64,000 bases of DNA from Clostridiales bacterium VE202-21 (GCA_000509105.1 BAIF02000002.1:1-64000); one strand, 5' to 3'. Positions 28,569 through 38,393 are shown, counted from the stretch's first letter. Made by a program: numbers and translations. The notes: generated by a model not told the origin, from the sequence alone.

Positions 28569-29903
28569 CTATATGCCTTGTTTTTCTTTGACGTAATTAC
28601 ATAATTTTTCTTTCTCGTTCATCTCCGGTTTGTCCAATACCAGCTCCAACAGCTCATTCAACATATCTCCCATCTGTTTTCCTGGCTGCATGCCGAGATC
28701 CATCAGATCTCTTCCACTGACCGCAAGCTGCCTGAGAGTCACACAGTGATCATTGATAAGCGTTTCCTGGTATATTTCCCGCATAGCCACAATATTTTCA
28801 ATCTTGGCACGGCGCTTGTATGGGCTCTGTGCCTTCACGTCTGCCATGCGCACCGCCAGATAATAAGGAAAGAGTTCTACCCCGATCCGATTCATCGCCC
28901 GGCGGACATTGGGCGGAGTGGCTTCGATCCGGTAATCATGATAGCAGACAAGCCTGGTCACCTTTTTCACGGTGTCATTATCGAACTTGAGCCGCCGCAG
29001 CACGCTGCGCGCGATCTCCTCACTGACAATCGCGTGCCCCTTGAAATGATCCACACCCTTTTCATCAGTTGTCTTCATGGAAGGTTTTCCCATATCATGG
29101 AACAGCATGGTCAGACGAAGAATTTTATCCTTCTTAACATTTTTCAGGGCATGGAGGGTGTGTCCCGCCACGTCATACTTATGGTGGCGTGTTCTCTGTT
29201 CCACGCCGACCATAGCATCCCATTCCGGCAGAATGACCTTCGTAATCCCCAGCTCATATGCATCCTGAATCAGATCCGGATGATCTGACATGAGCAGTTT
29301 CACCAATTCCACCTGTATCCGCTCTGCACTGATATTTTTAAGGGTAGGCGCCAGCTCGCGCACCGCCTGCGCGGTATTCTTCTCAATCGGGAAAGCCAGC
29401 TGGGCGGAAAATCTGACCGCCCTCAGAATCCGAAGCGCATCTTCCGAAAACCTCTCCATCGGGTCGCCCACGCACCGGATCAAGTGGTGGTTCAGATCCC
29501 GCATCCCCCCAAACACATCGACAAGGCGCACCTCGTCATTATAAGCCATCGCATTAATCGTAAAATCCCTCCGCCGCAGATCCTCCTCCAGGCTGGCCGT
29601 AAAAGTCACATCTTTCGGATGCCTGCTGTCCTCATAAAGTCCGTCAACCCGGTATGTTGTCACTTCGAACCCTTCCCTGCCAATCATCACTGTCACAGTA
29701 CCATGTTCAATCCCCGTATCAACCGTCCTTCTAAAAAGCCGTTTAATCTCCTCCGGCCTGGCAGAAGTCGTAATATCCCAGTCCTCCGGTTTGCGGCAGA
29801 GAATAGAATCACGAACACATCCGCCTACCGCAAAAGCCTCATAGCCATGCAGCTGCAGATTATTGATAATCATAATCACTTTTCTCGGCAACTCTATCTT
29901 CAT
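28569..29903 (-). CDS. cca: CCA tRNA nucleotidyltransferase with HD domain
   Basis: A 444-residue class II CCA-adding enzyme. Nucleotidyltransferase motif GGCVRDSILCRKPEDWDI near residue 27, RRDFTINAMAY, then an HD domain (LFHDMGKP, near residue 268) in the C-terminal half, as in many clostridial CCA enzymes. It repairs and matures tRNA 3' ends. Confidence 0.95.
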   Translation of the reverse strand: MKIELPRKVIMIINNLQLHGYEAFAVGGCVRDSILCRKPEDWDITTSARPEEIKRLFRRTVDTGIEHGTVTVMIGREGFEVTTYRVDGLYEDSRHPKDVTFTASLEEDLRRRDFTINAMAYNDEVRLVDVFGGMRDLNHHLIRCVGDPMERFSEDALRILRAVRFSAQLAFPIEKNTAQAVRELAPTLKNISAERIQVELVKLLMSDHPDLIQDAYELGITKVILPEWDAMVGVEQRTRHHKYDVAGHTLHALKNVKKDKILRLTMLFHDMGKPSMKTTDEKGVDHFKGHAIVSEEIARSVLRRLKFDNDTVKKVTRLVCYHDYRIEATPPNVRRAMNRIGVELFPYYLAVRMADVKAQSPYKRRAKIENIVAMREIYQETLINDHCVTLRQLAVSGRDLMDLGMQPGKQMGDMLNELLELVLDKPEMNEKEKLCNYVKEKQGI

Positions 29904-29926
29904 CTATATCTTCCTTTCAGATGGGT

Positions 29927-29946
29927 AAAAGGGGTCTGACCCTTTT
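29927..29946 (-). terminator. Terminator after the YhaN-like gene
   Basis: On the minus strand AAAAGGG pairs with CCCTTTT around TCAGAC. The same GGGGTCTGACCC core recurs in the terminator at 51947-51988. Confidence 0.6.
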
Positions 29947-29957
29947 GCACTCCATTT

Positions 29958-31616
29958 TCAGAATTGTTTTATAATTTCTTGTTCACGCTTTTGACAAGTA
30001 AATATTATAGCTTGTCTTTGCTGTTCGCTCAACCATTTTAAAGTAGATTTTAATCTTTTTTCGTCATAACATGCAAATGCGTCGTCAAAAATCACAGGCA
30101 GCGGCTCTTCATAGAGCATGTCCACGGCAGCCATACGAAGTGCGAAGTATACCTGTTCTATGGTTCCACGCGATACCCTCTCCACAGGGATCCGCCGCCC
30201 GCCTTCAAATAAGGTCAGATTCAGGTTTTCATCTGCAAGAAGTTTTTTATACCTTCCGCCGGTTATTTGTTCTAATATCTGCGATGCTTTTTGATTTAAA
30301 ATGTTCCCAAACCCCTGCGTCATATTACGGGATGCTTCGATCATCTTTTCCTCGGCAAGCCGCAGTGCAGCGTCCCAGTTCTGCAGGTTTTTAATTCTTT
30401 TATCAGGCATTTCCAGCTCGGCCAGCAGCTCCTGTAAATTCTGGAATCTTACCTGCTTCTCTTTCCATTGTGCTTTGATTCTCTGATTTTCCCACTCCAG
30501 TTTCTGCCTATTCTCTTCGATCTGGCGTTTCTTTTCGTAATCGTATTCCGTATTCTCCTGACGGGAGTTCACTCTTTGCCCGGCATTTCGCCTCCTGCTG
30601 CTCTGCACCCTGTACTTTCCATACTTTACAGCACCGGTACAGAGAAGCAGCAGTCCTGCACCTAAAAAAACCCATGACAGAACGGAGATCGCCCCGCCCC
30701 CGGCAAATACTTCTCCCCTGCCGGCAAACACGCTCCAAAGCCGTCCCAATACCCCGGCGGCTGTTCCTAATCCCCCCACTGCTATCAAGTTTTTATATTG
30801 GCCTGCCTCGTAATTCTCTGCTTCATCTCCCGTAAACGGAATCGTTTCTAGTGAATCAGATAGGGGGTGCTCTCCGCGTAGATGCGCTACACTCCCGGAA
30901 TCTTCAGCGTTTTCATCCAGTAAACTTTTCAATATCTTTTGATTTTCTTCCAGTTCTCTTTGCAGTTTCCCGGCATCCTCAGATACATACTGGCATTCCT
31001 GCCGTATTGTATCCTTTTTTGTTTCCCGCATTTCCCGAAGTGACCTGATTTGCTGTTCTGCGGCTTTTCTGCGCTGGCGAAGAGTTTCCAGGGCGCTTCC
31101 CAGGTTTACGTTACTGCTTCCTGTCTCATAATAATTTGCCGCATAATTTTTCAATTCCTCTGCCAGACCCTGTCCTGGTTTTGCACTAAGCTGTCCCATG
31201 GCCACAGTATTCTCAAAAGATTCCGCCGTCATTTTACCCAAAAGCATGTCCAGATCTCCGTCATCCACAGATAGTTCTTCCCCATCATCTTCACAGACAA
31301 GGCGTGCACTCTTTGTATATCTGTCAAACTTCCGTTCCAGAAAGAAGTTTTTTCCCGCTATGGAAAACCGCATAGATCCGGCATAGTAATTGGGGTTAAC
31401 CCATGGCTCGTATCTGCTGAACCCATCATTTTGAGCTGCACGCCCGCGTCCTCTCTCCATCCCGAAAAGCATTGCCTTTATAAATGCATAGACCGTAGAT
31501 TTGCCATATTCATTTTCTCCGTAAAAAACATGGATTCCTTCTTCTATGTAAAAATGCTTATGTGAAAACTTCCCAAAATTCTCCAAATACAACTCTCTAA
31601 TTACCATACTCTTCAA
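29958..31616 (-). CDS. SMC-like AAA ATPase, YhaN/SbcC type
   Basis: A 552-residue ATPase with an N-terminal P-loop GENEYGKST (near residue 36), a shortened coiled-coil region interrupted by two hydrophobic segments (about residues 280-325), and a C-terminal ABC signature SRGTIEQVYFALR with Walker B LPVIFDDAFACYD. Pairs with the nuclease gene 11 bp upstream, like SbcC with SbcD. Probable role in DNA end processing. The membrane segments and short coil are typical of YhaN rather than SbcC. Confidence 0.85.
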   Translation of the reverse strand: MKSMVIRELYLENFGKFSHKHFYIEEGIHVFYGENEYGKSTVYAFIKAMLFGMERGRGRAAQNDGFSRYEPWVNPNYYAGSMRFSIAGKNFFLERKFDRYTKSARLVCEDDGEELSVDDGDLDMLLGKMTAESFENTVAMGQLSAKPGQGLAEELKNYAANYYETGSSNVNLGSALETLRQRRKAAEQQIRSLREMRETKKDTIRQECQYVSEDAGKLQRELEENQKILKSLLDENAEDSGSVAHLRGEHPLSDSLETIPFTGDEAENYEAGQYKNLIAVGGLGTAAGVLGRLWSVFAGRGEVFAGGGAISVLSWVFLGAGLLLLCTGAVKYGKYRVQSSRRRNAGQRVNSRQENTEYDYEKKRQIEENRQKLEWENQRIKAQWKEKQVRFQNLQELLAELEMPDKRIKNLQNWDAALRLAEEKMIEASRNMTQGFGNILNQKASQILEQITGGRYKKLLADENLNLTLFEGGRRIPVERVSRGTIEQVYFALRMAAVDMLYEEPLPVIFDDAFACYDEKRLKSTLKWLSEQQRQAIIFTCQKREQEIIKQF

Positions 31617-31627
31617 CTCTCTCCGGA

Positions 31628-32680
31628 TCAGGACAAACTATTCTCCAGAAGTGCCTGCACACCTGCCTGTAGCGCCTGATATTCCACACTGCCTTCTTCA
31701 CATCCTAAAAATTCTTCTATATATTTTCCCAGCACATTATCCCTGTTTTCCTCATAAAGCGTCTGATAATCATATGCAGGACAAGTCTCATCCTCAATCT
31801 CTATAATATTTCCGTAAAAATCCATGTATTGTGTTTCAAACTCTACATCCGGATCCCTCAGGCCCCGGAGAATAAATTTATAAAGATTCTGCGTACCTCT
31901 TTTTTCCACAGTCTCCCGGATATAGTCTTTCACACTCCCATTCGTCATCCGCTCATTCACACGCAGCGCCAGATGGATGTATTCCCTTACTGCACACGGA
32001 ACAAACTCCACATGGACTCCCTGTTCTGTTATCTCACCGCGCACAAAACCATGCTGCCCCGTATCATTCTTATCCACTGGTTCAAGAGCTCCCGCGAATA
32101 CCGCAAAGTTCTTTATCAGAGCCTGAGGCTTATGGATATGCCCCAGCGCGATATAATCAAATCCGGAGGCCTCCAGGTCCTCTTTTTTGAGTGGAACATG
32201 CTTCTCGTCACCGCCATGAGCCAGGAGGATCTCATATCGCGCATGTCCCCCGGCCTTCACATTACAGCGCTCTTCCCGGATCTCCCTGGCGTGATAACTG
32301 AACCCGTACACCGCCAGATCCAGGTCAGGCAGCTTCACATATCCCATCCTGTCCCCCAGCAGTGGATACACATTTTCATTCCACTGGAAAGTCCGGTAAT
32401 AAGAGCCCTTTTTCATAAAATCGTGATTTCCTGCAATCAGAACTACCTTTGTATGTGATAATGTGGAGAACAGATAGTTTACTTCCTTCAGATCCCGCAG
32501 AAGCGGCTGCCTATGGAACAGATCCCCGGCTATAAGCAGTACATCTGTCTGCTCTTCCTCACATCGTGTAACCACCTGCAAAAAAGTATCCCATAGTTCC
32601 CGGGCGCGTCCCGCACTGTAAGCATTCCCTGCATCGGGCTGCGCTCCCAGGTGAGTATCGGCAATGTGGATAAATTTCAT
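31628..32680 (-). CDS. DNA-repair metallophosphoesterase, SbcD/YhaO type
   Basis: A roughly 350-residue calcineurin-like nuclease. Motifs: HIADTHLG at the N-terminus, GDLFHR, AGNHDF, and AHGGDEKH and GHIHKP. The start at 32680 (MKFIHIADTH) has GGAGG upstream. It is cotranscribed with the ATPase gene and forms an SbcCD-like pair. Confidence 0.88.
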   Translation of the reverse strand: MKFIHIADTHLGAQPDAGNAYSAGRARELWDTFLQVVTRCEEEQTDVLLIAGDLFHRQPLLRDLKEVNYLFSTLSHTKVVLIAGNHDFMKKGSYYRTFQWNENVYPLLGDRMGYVKLPDLDLAVYGFSYHAREIREERCNVKAGGHARYEILLAHGGDEKHVPLKKEDLEASGFDYIALGHIHKPQALIKNFAVFAGALEPVDKNDTGQHGFVRGEITEQGVHVEFVPCAVREYIHLALRVNERMTNGSVKDYIRETVEKRGTQNLYKFILRGLRDPDVEFETQYMDFYGNIIEIEDETCPAYDYQTLYEENRDNVLGKYIEEFLGCEEGSVEYQALQAGVQALLENSLS

Positions 32681-32707
32681 AGGTACCTCCATATAATAAT
32701 ACACTGT

Positions 32708-32754
32708 TAAAAAGTAACTTGAGGACGTAACAATGTCCGGTCTGTTACGTCCTC
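32708..32754 (-). terminator. Terminator after asnS
   Basis: GAGGACGTAAC and GTTACGTCCTC form an 11-bp stem; on the minus strand AAGTTACTTTTTAAC follows. Confidence 0.65.
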
Positions 32755-32856
32755 AATCCATCTCCCCCGCCGCAGGCGGCTGGGTAATAAATATCTAATA
32801 TTGGCATCCCGGCAGGCTATAGGATCTATGGCCCACAGCCCTTGTGGAAATAAAAT

Positions 32857-34248
32857 CTACAGTTCGCAGTTATTTACAGTTCTCGGGAACGGTACAACAT
32901 CGCGGATATTGGACATTCCGGTAAGATACATGACACATCTTTCAAATCCGAGGCCAAATCCCGCATGTCTGGTGGAACCATATTTTCTCAGATCCAGATA
33001 GAACTTGTAATCCTCTTCCTCGAGATTCATCTCCTTCATTCTCTGAATCAGTTTGTTATAATCGTCTTCCCTCTGGCTGCCTCCGATGATCTCGCCGATT
33101 CCCGGTACCAGACAGTCCACTGCAGCCACCGTTTTTCCGTCCTCATTGAGCTTCATGTAAAATGCCTTGATCTCTTTCGGATAGTCCGTTACAAAGACCG
33201 GACGCTTGTACACCACTTCTGTCAGATAACGCTCATGTTCTGTCTGCAGGTCTGTGCCCCATTTTACTTTATATTCAAACTTATCATTATTTTTCTCGAG
33301 AAGTTCTACCGCCTCTGTATATGTTACTCTCGCAAAATCCGAGTTTACGACGTTTTTCAGCCTGTCCAGCAGCCCCTTGTCTACAAAAGAATTGAAGAAG
33401 TTCATCTCCTCCGGCGCATTCTCCAGCACATAAGAAATCACATATTTCAACATTGACTCGGCCAGATCCATGTTATCATCCAGGTCTGCAAATGCAATCT
33501 CCGGCTCGATCATCCAGAACTCAGCTGCATGTCGTGTAGTATTGGAGTTCTCTGCCCGGAAAGTAGGTCCGAAAGTGTAAATGCTCCTGAACGCCTGGGC
33601 AAATGTCTCCCCGTTCAGCTGACCGCTTACAGTCAGGTTTGTCTCTTTCCCAAAGAAATCCTGGCTGTAGTCTACCGTTCCGTCCGGATTCTTCGGCACA
33701 TTGTCCATATCCAGAGTAGTCACTCTAAACATTTCGCCCGCTCCCTCGCAGTCACTTCCCGTAATAAGAGGCGTATGCACATAGACAAAGCCTCTGTCCT
33801 GGAAAAACTGGTGAATAGCATATGCAATCATAGAGCGCACTCTGAACACCGCCTGGAATGTATTTGTCCTTGGACGAAGATGAGAAATCGTTCTGAGATA
33901 TTCGAAACTATGACGTTTCTTCTGCAACGGATAGTCAGGTGCTGAGGTTCCCTCAATCTCCACCTCATCTGCCTGAATCTCAAACGGCTGCTTAGCCTGT
34001 GGTGTAGCTACTAAAGTTCCAGTAACAATAATGGCTGCGCCTACATTCTGCTTTGAGATTTCATCAAAATTCTCCATACTGTCATGGTACACAATCTGCA
34101 GCGGTTCAAAATAGGAACCGTCATTGACCACGATAAAGCCAAACGTCTTTGAATCACGAATACTGCGAATCCATCCCCCAACTGTCACTTTCTTGTCCAG
34201 ATATTCCTCTTTGTTTTTAAATAATTCCCGAATTGTAACTAAATCCAT
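32857..34248 (-). CDS. asnS: Asparaginyl-tRNA synthetase
   Basis: A 463-residue class IIb aminoacyl-tRNA synthetase: OB-fold anticodon domain ([13 protein letters not shown]), then the catalytic core with [19 protein letters not shown] (motif 2) and [15 protein letters not shown] (motif 3). No T-box leader could be seen in the 50-bp upstream gap. Confidence 0.97.
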   Translation of the reverse strand: MDLVTIRELFKNKEEYLDKKVTVGGWIRSIRDSKTFGFIVVNDGSYFEPLQIVYHDSMENFDEISKQNVGAAIIVTGTLVATPQAKQPFEIQADEVEIEGTSAPDYPLQKKRHSFEYLRTISHLRPRTNTFQAVFRVRSMIAYAIHQFFQDRGFVYVHTPLITGSDCEGAGEMFRVTTLDMDNVPKNPDGTVDYSQDFFGKETNLTVSGQLNGETFAQAFRSIYTFGPTFRAENSNTTRHAAEFWMIEPEIAFADLDDNMDLAESMLKYVISYVLENAPEEMNFFNSFVDKGLLDRLKNVVNSDFARVTYTEAVELLEKNNDKFEYKVKWGTDLQTEHERYLTEVVYKRPVFVTDYPKEIKAFYMKLNEDGKTVAAVDCLVPGIGEIIGGSQREDDYNKLIQRMKEMNLEEEDYKFYLDLRKYGSTRHAGFGLGFERCVMYLTGMSNIRDVVPFPRTVNNCEL

Positions 34249-34301
34249 ACCAAATACTCCTTATTCCATCAAATTTTTCCTTTTATTACACACTGGTACT
34301 A

Positions 34302-35279
34302 TTATAACACTGAATCCGCATGAAATACAATCCCGTTCTGTCTTCTGGCTTCATCCGTAACACGCAGTGTATCCAGTGAATACTTTCGATAAGGATGCCC
34401 GCTGCAGTTTTCCTGCGCAAGCCTTACAAATTCCCTGACTTCATATACCATATTGTTTGGAGCTGGTGTATAGGGAATCGCTTCCCTTTTCCCGTCTCTA
34501 TACACGATTTCCATAGACTGCGGCATCGCAATGCCATATATAAGAATACTTCCCTCTTCTCCCTGGAATATACCAGGATTCACAGAATCGGTAATCTTTG
34601 AATAAACAGCCTCAGCCATCATGTCATCGTACTGCATAAGGACAATACCGCTCCCCTCAAAGCCATTTTCTAATTTAGTTGAGAACGCTTTTATTTCTTT
34701 CGGCATTCCCAGCATTCTGACCAGTGTGTGAATACAGTATACCCCAATATCCATAATCGCCGCGTTTGACAGCTCCGGGTTAAAGGCATTCAGAACCTCT
34801 CCCTGCCTGAACTTATCATAACGTGAAGAGTACTGGCAGTATTCTGCCGTCACCCTGCGCAGCTTTCCAATTTTCGGAAGATGTTCCCTGATCAGGTTAT
34901 AAGCCGGGTCAAAATCCGGGCGCATCGCCTCCAGGAGGACGACTCCGTTTTCCTCTGCACAGGCAAACATTGACGCTGCTTCTCTCTCATTAACAGCCAG
35001 AATCTTTTCGCACAGTACGTGCTTTTTGTGCTTCATCGCCTCAATGGCCTGCCCGCAATGTGCATATGTTGGTGTAGCAATGTACACAGCGTCAATCTCC
35101 GATTCCAGAAATTCATCGTAATTTGTATATACATTGGGTATGCTGTGTCTGTCTGCAAATGCATCCCCTGTCTCCTGCTTCCTGGAGTATACCGCACAAA
35201 TCTCTGCCTCCGGTACCTGCCCGGCTGCCTCAATCAGCCAGTCGCTGATAAAATTGCTTCCTACTATTCCTAATTTCAT
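34302..35279 (-). CDS. Gfo/Idh/MocA-family oxidoreductase
   Basis: A 325-residue NAD(P)-dependent oxidoreductase with N-terminal Rossmann motif GIVGSNFISDW and CEKILAVN, the EKP-like segment of the family. Substrate unknown, commonly a sugar or inositol derivative. It is monocistronic. Confidence 0.88.
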   Translation of the reverse strand: MKLGIVGSNFISDWLIEAAGQVPEAEICAVYSRKQETGDAFADRHSIPNVYTNYDEFLESEIDAVYIATPTYAHCGQAIEAMKHKKHVLCEKILAVNEREAASMFACAEENGVVLLEAMRPDFDPAYNLIREHLPKIGKLRRVTAEYCQYSSRYDKFRQGEVLNAFNPELSNAAIMDIGVYCIHTLVRMLGMPKEIKAFSTKLENGFEGSGIVLMQYDDMMAEAVYSKITDSVNPGIFQGEEGSILIYGIAMPQSMEIVYRDGKREAIPYTPAPNNMVYEVREFVRLAQENCSGHPYRKYSLDTLRVTDEARRQNGIVFHADSVL

Positions 35280-35467
35280 AATGCCGCCTCCTAATTATCC
35301 TGCCTTTAGCCTTTACTGCTTAGTGATCCTGCTGCTTCATGCATAAGCACAATCTATTCAATTCTTTCTTTTACATGTATTACCAATGAAATTGTAGCAA
35401 ATATATGCGGCATTATCAATCACTGTTGTACAAAATTGTGCAAGCAGGCTTTCGTTCTGGGTATTTC

Positions 35468-35496
35468 TTGATTTTCTCCATGCCATGTGGTATACT
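35468..35496 (+). promoter_or_regulatory. Promoter of the orphan preQ1 riboswitch unit
   Basis: -35 TTGATT (35468-35473), 17-bp spacer, -10 TATACT (35491-35496). The queT promoter at 47430-47458 has the same boxes and spacing, so the two units are related copies. Confidence 0.7.
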
Positions 35497-35509
35497 AAGA
35501 GCCGTTCCA

Positions 35510-35626
35510 AAGCCCTGTAAAAATAAGGTCTAAAGGGCTGTGGCTACAACAAAAAGCCTGCCACAGGCAGCCTTTTTGTACGCTAAGGCGCGAGTGTTCG
35601 AGACCTTCCACTCGTAAAACAAAACT
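35510..35626 (+). ncRNA. Orphan preQ1-I riboswitch-like RNA
   Basis: The aptamer (35591-35626) has stem CGAGTG/CACTCG, a 12-nt loop keeping the preQ1-I positions (UUCxAG at the start and C at the end), and the A-rich tail TAAAACAAAACT. It is identical to the aptamer in front of queT but the tail runs into TTATGAAG, with no Shine-Dalgarno sequence and no real gene. An extra hairpin (about 35550-35578) is inserted upstream. A terminator follows at 35667. Confidence 0.75.
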
Positions 35627-35666
35627 TATGAAGCTACCTATTTATATAGGTTTATAGTTGTTTATT

Positions 35667-35706
35667 CCCCCGCAAAAACTCTGGTTTGTGCGGGGTTGTT
35701 TTTTTA
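35667..35706 (+). terminator. Terminator of the orphan riboswitch unit
   Basis: CCCCGC pairs with GCGGGG, with further pairing of the loop flanks, followed by TTGTTTTTTT. Confidence 0.8.
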
Positions 35707-35728
35707 TCGCTGTTTATCATTAACCATG

Positions 35729-35751
35729 CAATTTTGTACTTTTTTTGTACT
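35729..35751. other. attL of element 1
   Basis: A 23-bp core repeated exactly at 47403-47425. It lies 44 bp from the integrase stop codon. Confidence 0.75.
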
Positions 35752-35794
35752 ATTCTAAATGTTAACAAAAAGGCAGACCCGCTGGCCTGCCCCG

Positions 35795-36913
35795 TTAAAA
35801 TGCTACTGCTATCAATTCCATTTCTGTCGCTTTCGTGTCCGGCATTACATGGCTGTACAAATCCATTGTCATAGACAATGAGCTATGTCCCATGATCGCC
35901 TTAAGCGTCTGCGGCTTCATGCCTGACTCAATGGCCCTTGTTGCAAATGTGTGCCGAAATACGTGAGGTGTTATACGCTCAAACTCATTTCCGCTTTGGT
36001 TGATCTGCTTTATTATGCGGTCAATTTCATACTGCACCCGATCCCGGCTTAACGGCTTCCCCTCTTCTGTGCAAAATACATACCTCCTTATATTTACGAT
36101 CTTCTCTCCCCAGTAGTACTTTTGTGCATCCAATAGTTTTTCAACATCCCGGGTTAATGGAATGTCCCTCCGGGAAGACTTGGTTTTTGGTGTATCCTCA
36201 TAATATCCTTCCCCCTCCTCATATTTTAATGTTCTGCGAATATGAATCACTCTCTTTTTCTTGTCAATATCAGAAAATTTAAGCCCCCGCAGCTCACCGT
36301 TCCGCAATCCAGTTCTAAGTAACATGGAATAGAAATTGAAAAGATAGCTGTCTTTTGCATATTCCATAAACATGTGTTGTTCTTCCTTGGTCATTGCTTT
36401 CATGATATGCTCTTCCTTATCACTTGGTACTTCTGCCAACTTTACAGGATTGCGCTCAATAAGTCCATTTTTAAAGGCCTGCTTAAAACATCCACTTAGA
36501 ATAGCCGCTACTATTTTGATACTGGAAACAGCGTACTCCTCTTCAACCAGATCATTGTAAAGAGTTTGTATGTGCTCACCTCTGATATCGGTAATATACT
36601 TTTTGCCTATTTTGCCCTTCACCATGTAACTATATTGTTTCTTATATGTCGAAATAGTTCCTTTTTTGAGTTTATTCTTCTTATAAACATTCAGCCAGGT
36701 TTCAAACCATTCATCCAGGGTGGTTTTGCTACTTTCTACAAACAGGCCGTGCTGCAGTTTGTACTTTAAGTCAGTCATTTTCTTTTGTGTTTCCGTAATT
36801 GTCGCACCATGTACCAGATATCTTTCTCCCTTGTACATGAAACGCCCCTCATAGTCAGTATACCTTTGCTGTATTCCTTTTGGTAATTTCCTGCCTCTTT
36901 TATCGACTGCCAT
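35795..36913 (-). CDS. int: Tyrosine-type site-specific integrase
   Basis: A 372-residue phage/ICE integrase. An AP2-like arm-binding N-terminus (YTDYEGRFMYKGERY) is followed by a SAM-like core-binding domain (about 60-155) and the catalytic domain with Arg in RTGLRNGELRG, HVFRHTFATRA, GHSSLSMT and the tyrosine in LYSHVM. It catalyses integration and excision at the 23-bp att core. Its 3' end faces attL. Confidence 0.95.
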   Translation of the reverse strand: MAVDKRGRKLPKGIQQRYTDYEGRFMYKGERYLVHGATITETQKKMTDLKYKLQHGLFVESSKTTLDEWFETWLNVYKKNKLKKGTISTYKKQYSYMVKGKIGKKYITDIRGEHIQTLYNDLVEEEYAVSSIKIVAAILSGCFKQAFKNGLIERNPVKLAEVPSDKEEHIMKAMTKEEQHMFMEYAKDSYLFNFYSMLLRTGLRNGELRGLKFSDIDKKKRVIHIRRTLKYEEGEGYYEDTPKTKSSRRDIPLTRDVEKLLDAQKYYWGEKIVNIRRYVFCTEEGKPLSRDRVQYEIDRIIKQINQSGNEFERITPHVFRHTFATRAIESGMKPQTLKAIMGHSSLSMTMDLYSHVMPDTKATEMELIAVAF

Positions 36914-36924
36914 ATAACCACCGC

Positions 36925-37170
36925 CTAACTCATTAGGCTTTCAAATATCAGGGCTATTGCATAGTTAAAACCGCTCTCAAATCCTGCTTTCTGTCCATAA
37001 CTGCTCCCGGCATAAATTAAATCTGCTACAGATTCCTTTGTCATACCGGCAGGCTCCTCGATCCTGTCCACGATTTCTTCCCGGATCATTTCAGACAATC
37101 CGCCATCCGCTGATATGGCAGCCGATGATTTGCTGTATGATTCTGTGTATATATTTCCAATTCTTGACAT
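36925..37170 (-). CDS. Small unknown protein of element 1
   Basis: An 81-residue acidic-to-neutral protein ending AGFESGFNYAIALIFESL. Its C-terminal GFxxGFxxxxxLxxES resembles the end of the next protein (37340-37606), suggesting paralogy. Start behind AGGAGACGG. It is immediately upstream of the integrase gene, the usual place of an excisionase, but no clear winged helix is seen. Function unknown. Confidence 0.65.
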   Translation of the reverse strand: MSRIGNIYTESYSKSSAAISADGGLSEMIREEIVDRIEEPAGMTKESVADLIYAGSSYGQKAGFESGFNYAIALIFESLMS

Positions 37171-37339
37171 ATAACCGTCTCCTTTTCTTTTTCCCGCCGC
37201 ACGGCAGCAGGTGAATCTTGTCTTGCAAATGGGCTATATGACGGTATATAATCAATATAGCCCGTACTGTGTGTATTGGGTTATGCTTATTTTTTGCCCC
37301 ATCGGTGTTGCCGCACCTTTGGGGTTTTTGCTTTTCCGG
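37171..37339. terminator. Hairpins between small genes
   Basis: Two hairpins: GGGCTATAT/ATATAGCCC (about 37228-37270) and CCCC/GGGG with inner GGTG/CACC (about 37301-37330), the latter followed by TTTTT on the plus strand and by an A-rich stretch on the minus strand. Possible bidirectional terminator or small RNA. Confidence 0.4.
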
Positions 37340-37606
37340 TCATTCGCCCACCTCCCATTCTCCTATGGACTCGCACATGAGCTTTGATCCAATCTGGAAG
37401 CCAAGTATGAATCCCACCCGTTCGGCCTGATCAGATATGGATAAGGCTATCTCCTGGGCTTTAGAATAATTTTCTGCACCCATGCTGTTTTTTAAATCAT
37501 CACGCCGGGCCTTGGGAATGTCATAGTCATATATCTTACGCAATTCCTTATAGCGCGGCATTTGTACATAGTACCGGTACATTTGTTCCAATATATCGGC
37601 TTTCAT
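37340..37606 (-). CDS. Small unknown protein (DUF6809-like C-terminus)
   Basis: An 88-residue helical protein beginning MKADILEQMYRYY and ending with VGFILGFQIGSKLMCESI. The C-terminal GFxxGFxxGxxL motif resembles DUF6809 proteins common in Lachnospiraceae mobile elements. ATG at 37606 with AAGAAGG about 8 bp upstream. Function unknown. Confidence 0.65.
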   Translation of the reverse strand: MKADILEQMYRYYVQMPRYKELRKIYDYDIPKARRDDLKNSMGAENYSKAQEIALSISDQAERVGFILGFQIGSKLMCESIGEWEVGE

Positions 37607-37666
37607 AGAATTCACCTTCTTTCCCTAATGTATTGGACTCTACGTACTCCCCCTTGTAAAAAATTG

Positions 37667-38062
37667 CTATTCTAATTTACACCCATCCCTCCTATCCACT
37701 AATCTTTTAACAATTTCTATGTCCGAGTTATACCGCCCCATCATCTTATATATGTCAACAACCTGAGCAGCATAATCAATGCTGTTGAAAACGGCCTCGC
37801 ATCCCCTTTCCTGCATGAGATAATTTGCATCAAAGTTTTCAATCAATTCTATATAGGGAGTTCTTTTTTCATAGTCTATTTGAGGGGATATTCCGTATAA
37901 TGGCTGTCTCTGCATGTAACAGACTCCCTTTAATTCCATGCACCTCCCATCTTCGATTTTAGTAAACTGCTCATCGGTTAGCATTTCTAAAAATGTTTGT
38001 TCATTAAGGATTTCAGCTTTCCACAGCTCATCACCGGGTTTAAGTTTTATATATTCAACCAT
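37667..38062 (-). CDS. Unknown protein of element 1
   Basis: A 131-residue protein (begins MVEYIKLKPGDELWKAEIL), no transmembrane segment or recognised motif. Start preceded by GGGAGGATTAATCT. It lies in the run of small minus-strand genes between the RHH-controlled promoter and the integrase gene. Confidence 0.6.
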   Translation of the reverse strand: MVEYIKLKPGDELWKAEILNEQTFLEMLTDEQFTKIEDGRCMELKGVCYMQRQPLYGISPQIDYEKRTPYIELIENFDANYLMQERGCEAVFNSIDYAAQVVDIYKMMGRYNSDIEIVKRLVDRRDGCKLE

Positions 38063-38085
38063 AGATTAATCCTCCCACTAACTTA

Positions 38086-38391
38086 TCAATCATATTTTAA
38101 TTTTTGGCTGCTGCTTCCCAGGGGGCCGATGTCACCGCACCGCTCCCCCGAAAATCTGTAATGTCCAACTAATAAGTTATATAATTGCCTGACGCGCTCT
38201 CGATCCATTCCGGCTATGATCCTGAATACCATACCTCTACATCTATCAATTTGTTTCCTTCTATCAGGAGCCATTTTAATAAAATGGTGGCGTGCAATGG
38301 TATATATCTCTTCCAGAACCTCGTTATCTTCTTCCTTATCCATTAGATAAAGCATTTGTACTATGCATTGCCTATATCCTTCATTTTGCAT
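38086..38391 (-). CDS. Unknown helical protein of element 1
   Basis: A roughly 101-residue protein starting MQNEGYRQCIVQML, predicted mostly helical, with an arginine-rich segment (FIKMAPDRRKQIDRCRG). The ATG at 38391 has AGAAGG 9 bp upstream and follows the 29-residue gene after 2 bp. Function unknown. Confidence 0.6.
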   Translation of the reverse strand: MQNEGYRQCIVQMLYLMDKEEDNEVLEEIYTIARHHFIKMAPDRRKQIDRCRGMVFRIIAGMDRERVRQLYNLLVGHYRFSGERCGDIGPLGSSSQKLKYD

Positions 38392-38393
38392 AC

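Noticed and set aside
34249..34301. T-box leader for asnS
   Set aside because: The upstream gap is only about 50 bp and has no T-box motif or specifier stem.
35591..35626. T-arm of a tRNA or tmRNA at GTTCGAGACC
   Set aside because: No acceptor or anticodon arms fit; stem, loop and A-rich tail match the preQ1-I riboswitch and the same sequence precedes queT.
37301..37350. 18-codon frame overlapping the stop of the 37340 gene (starts MTGKAKTPKV)
   Set aside because: It lies inside a terminator hairpin and is too short to separate from chance.
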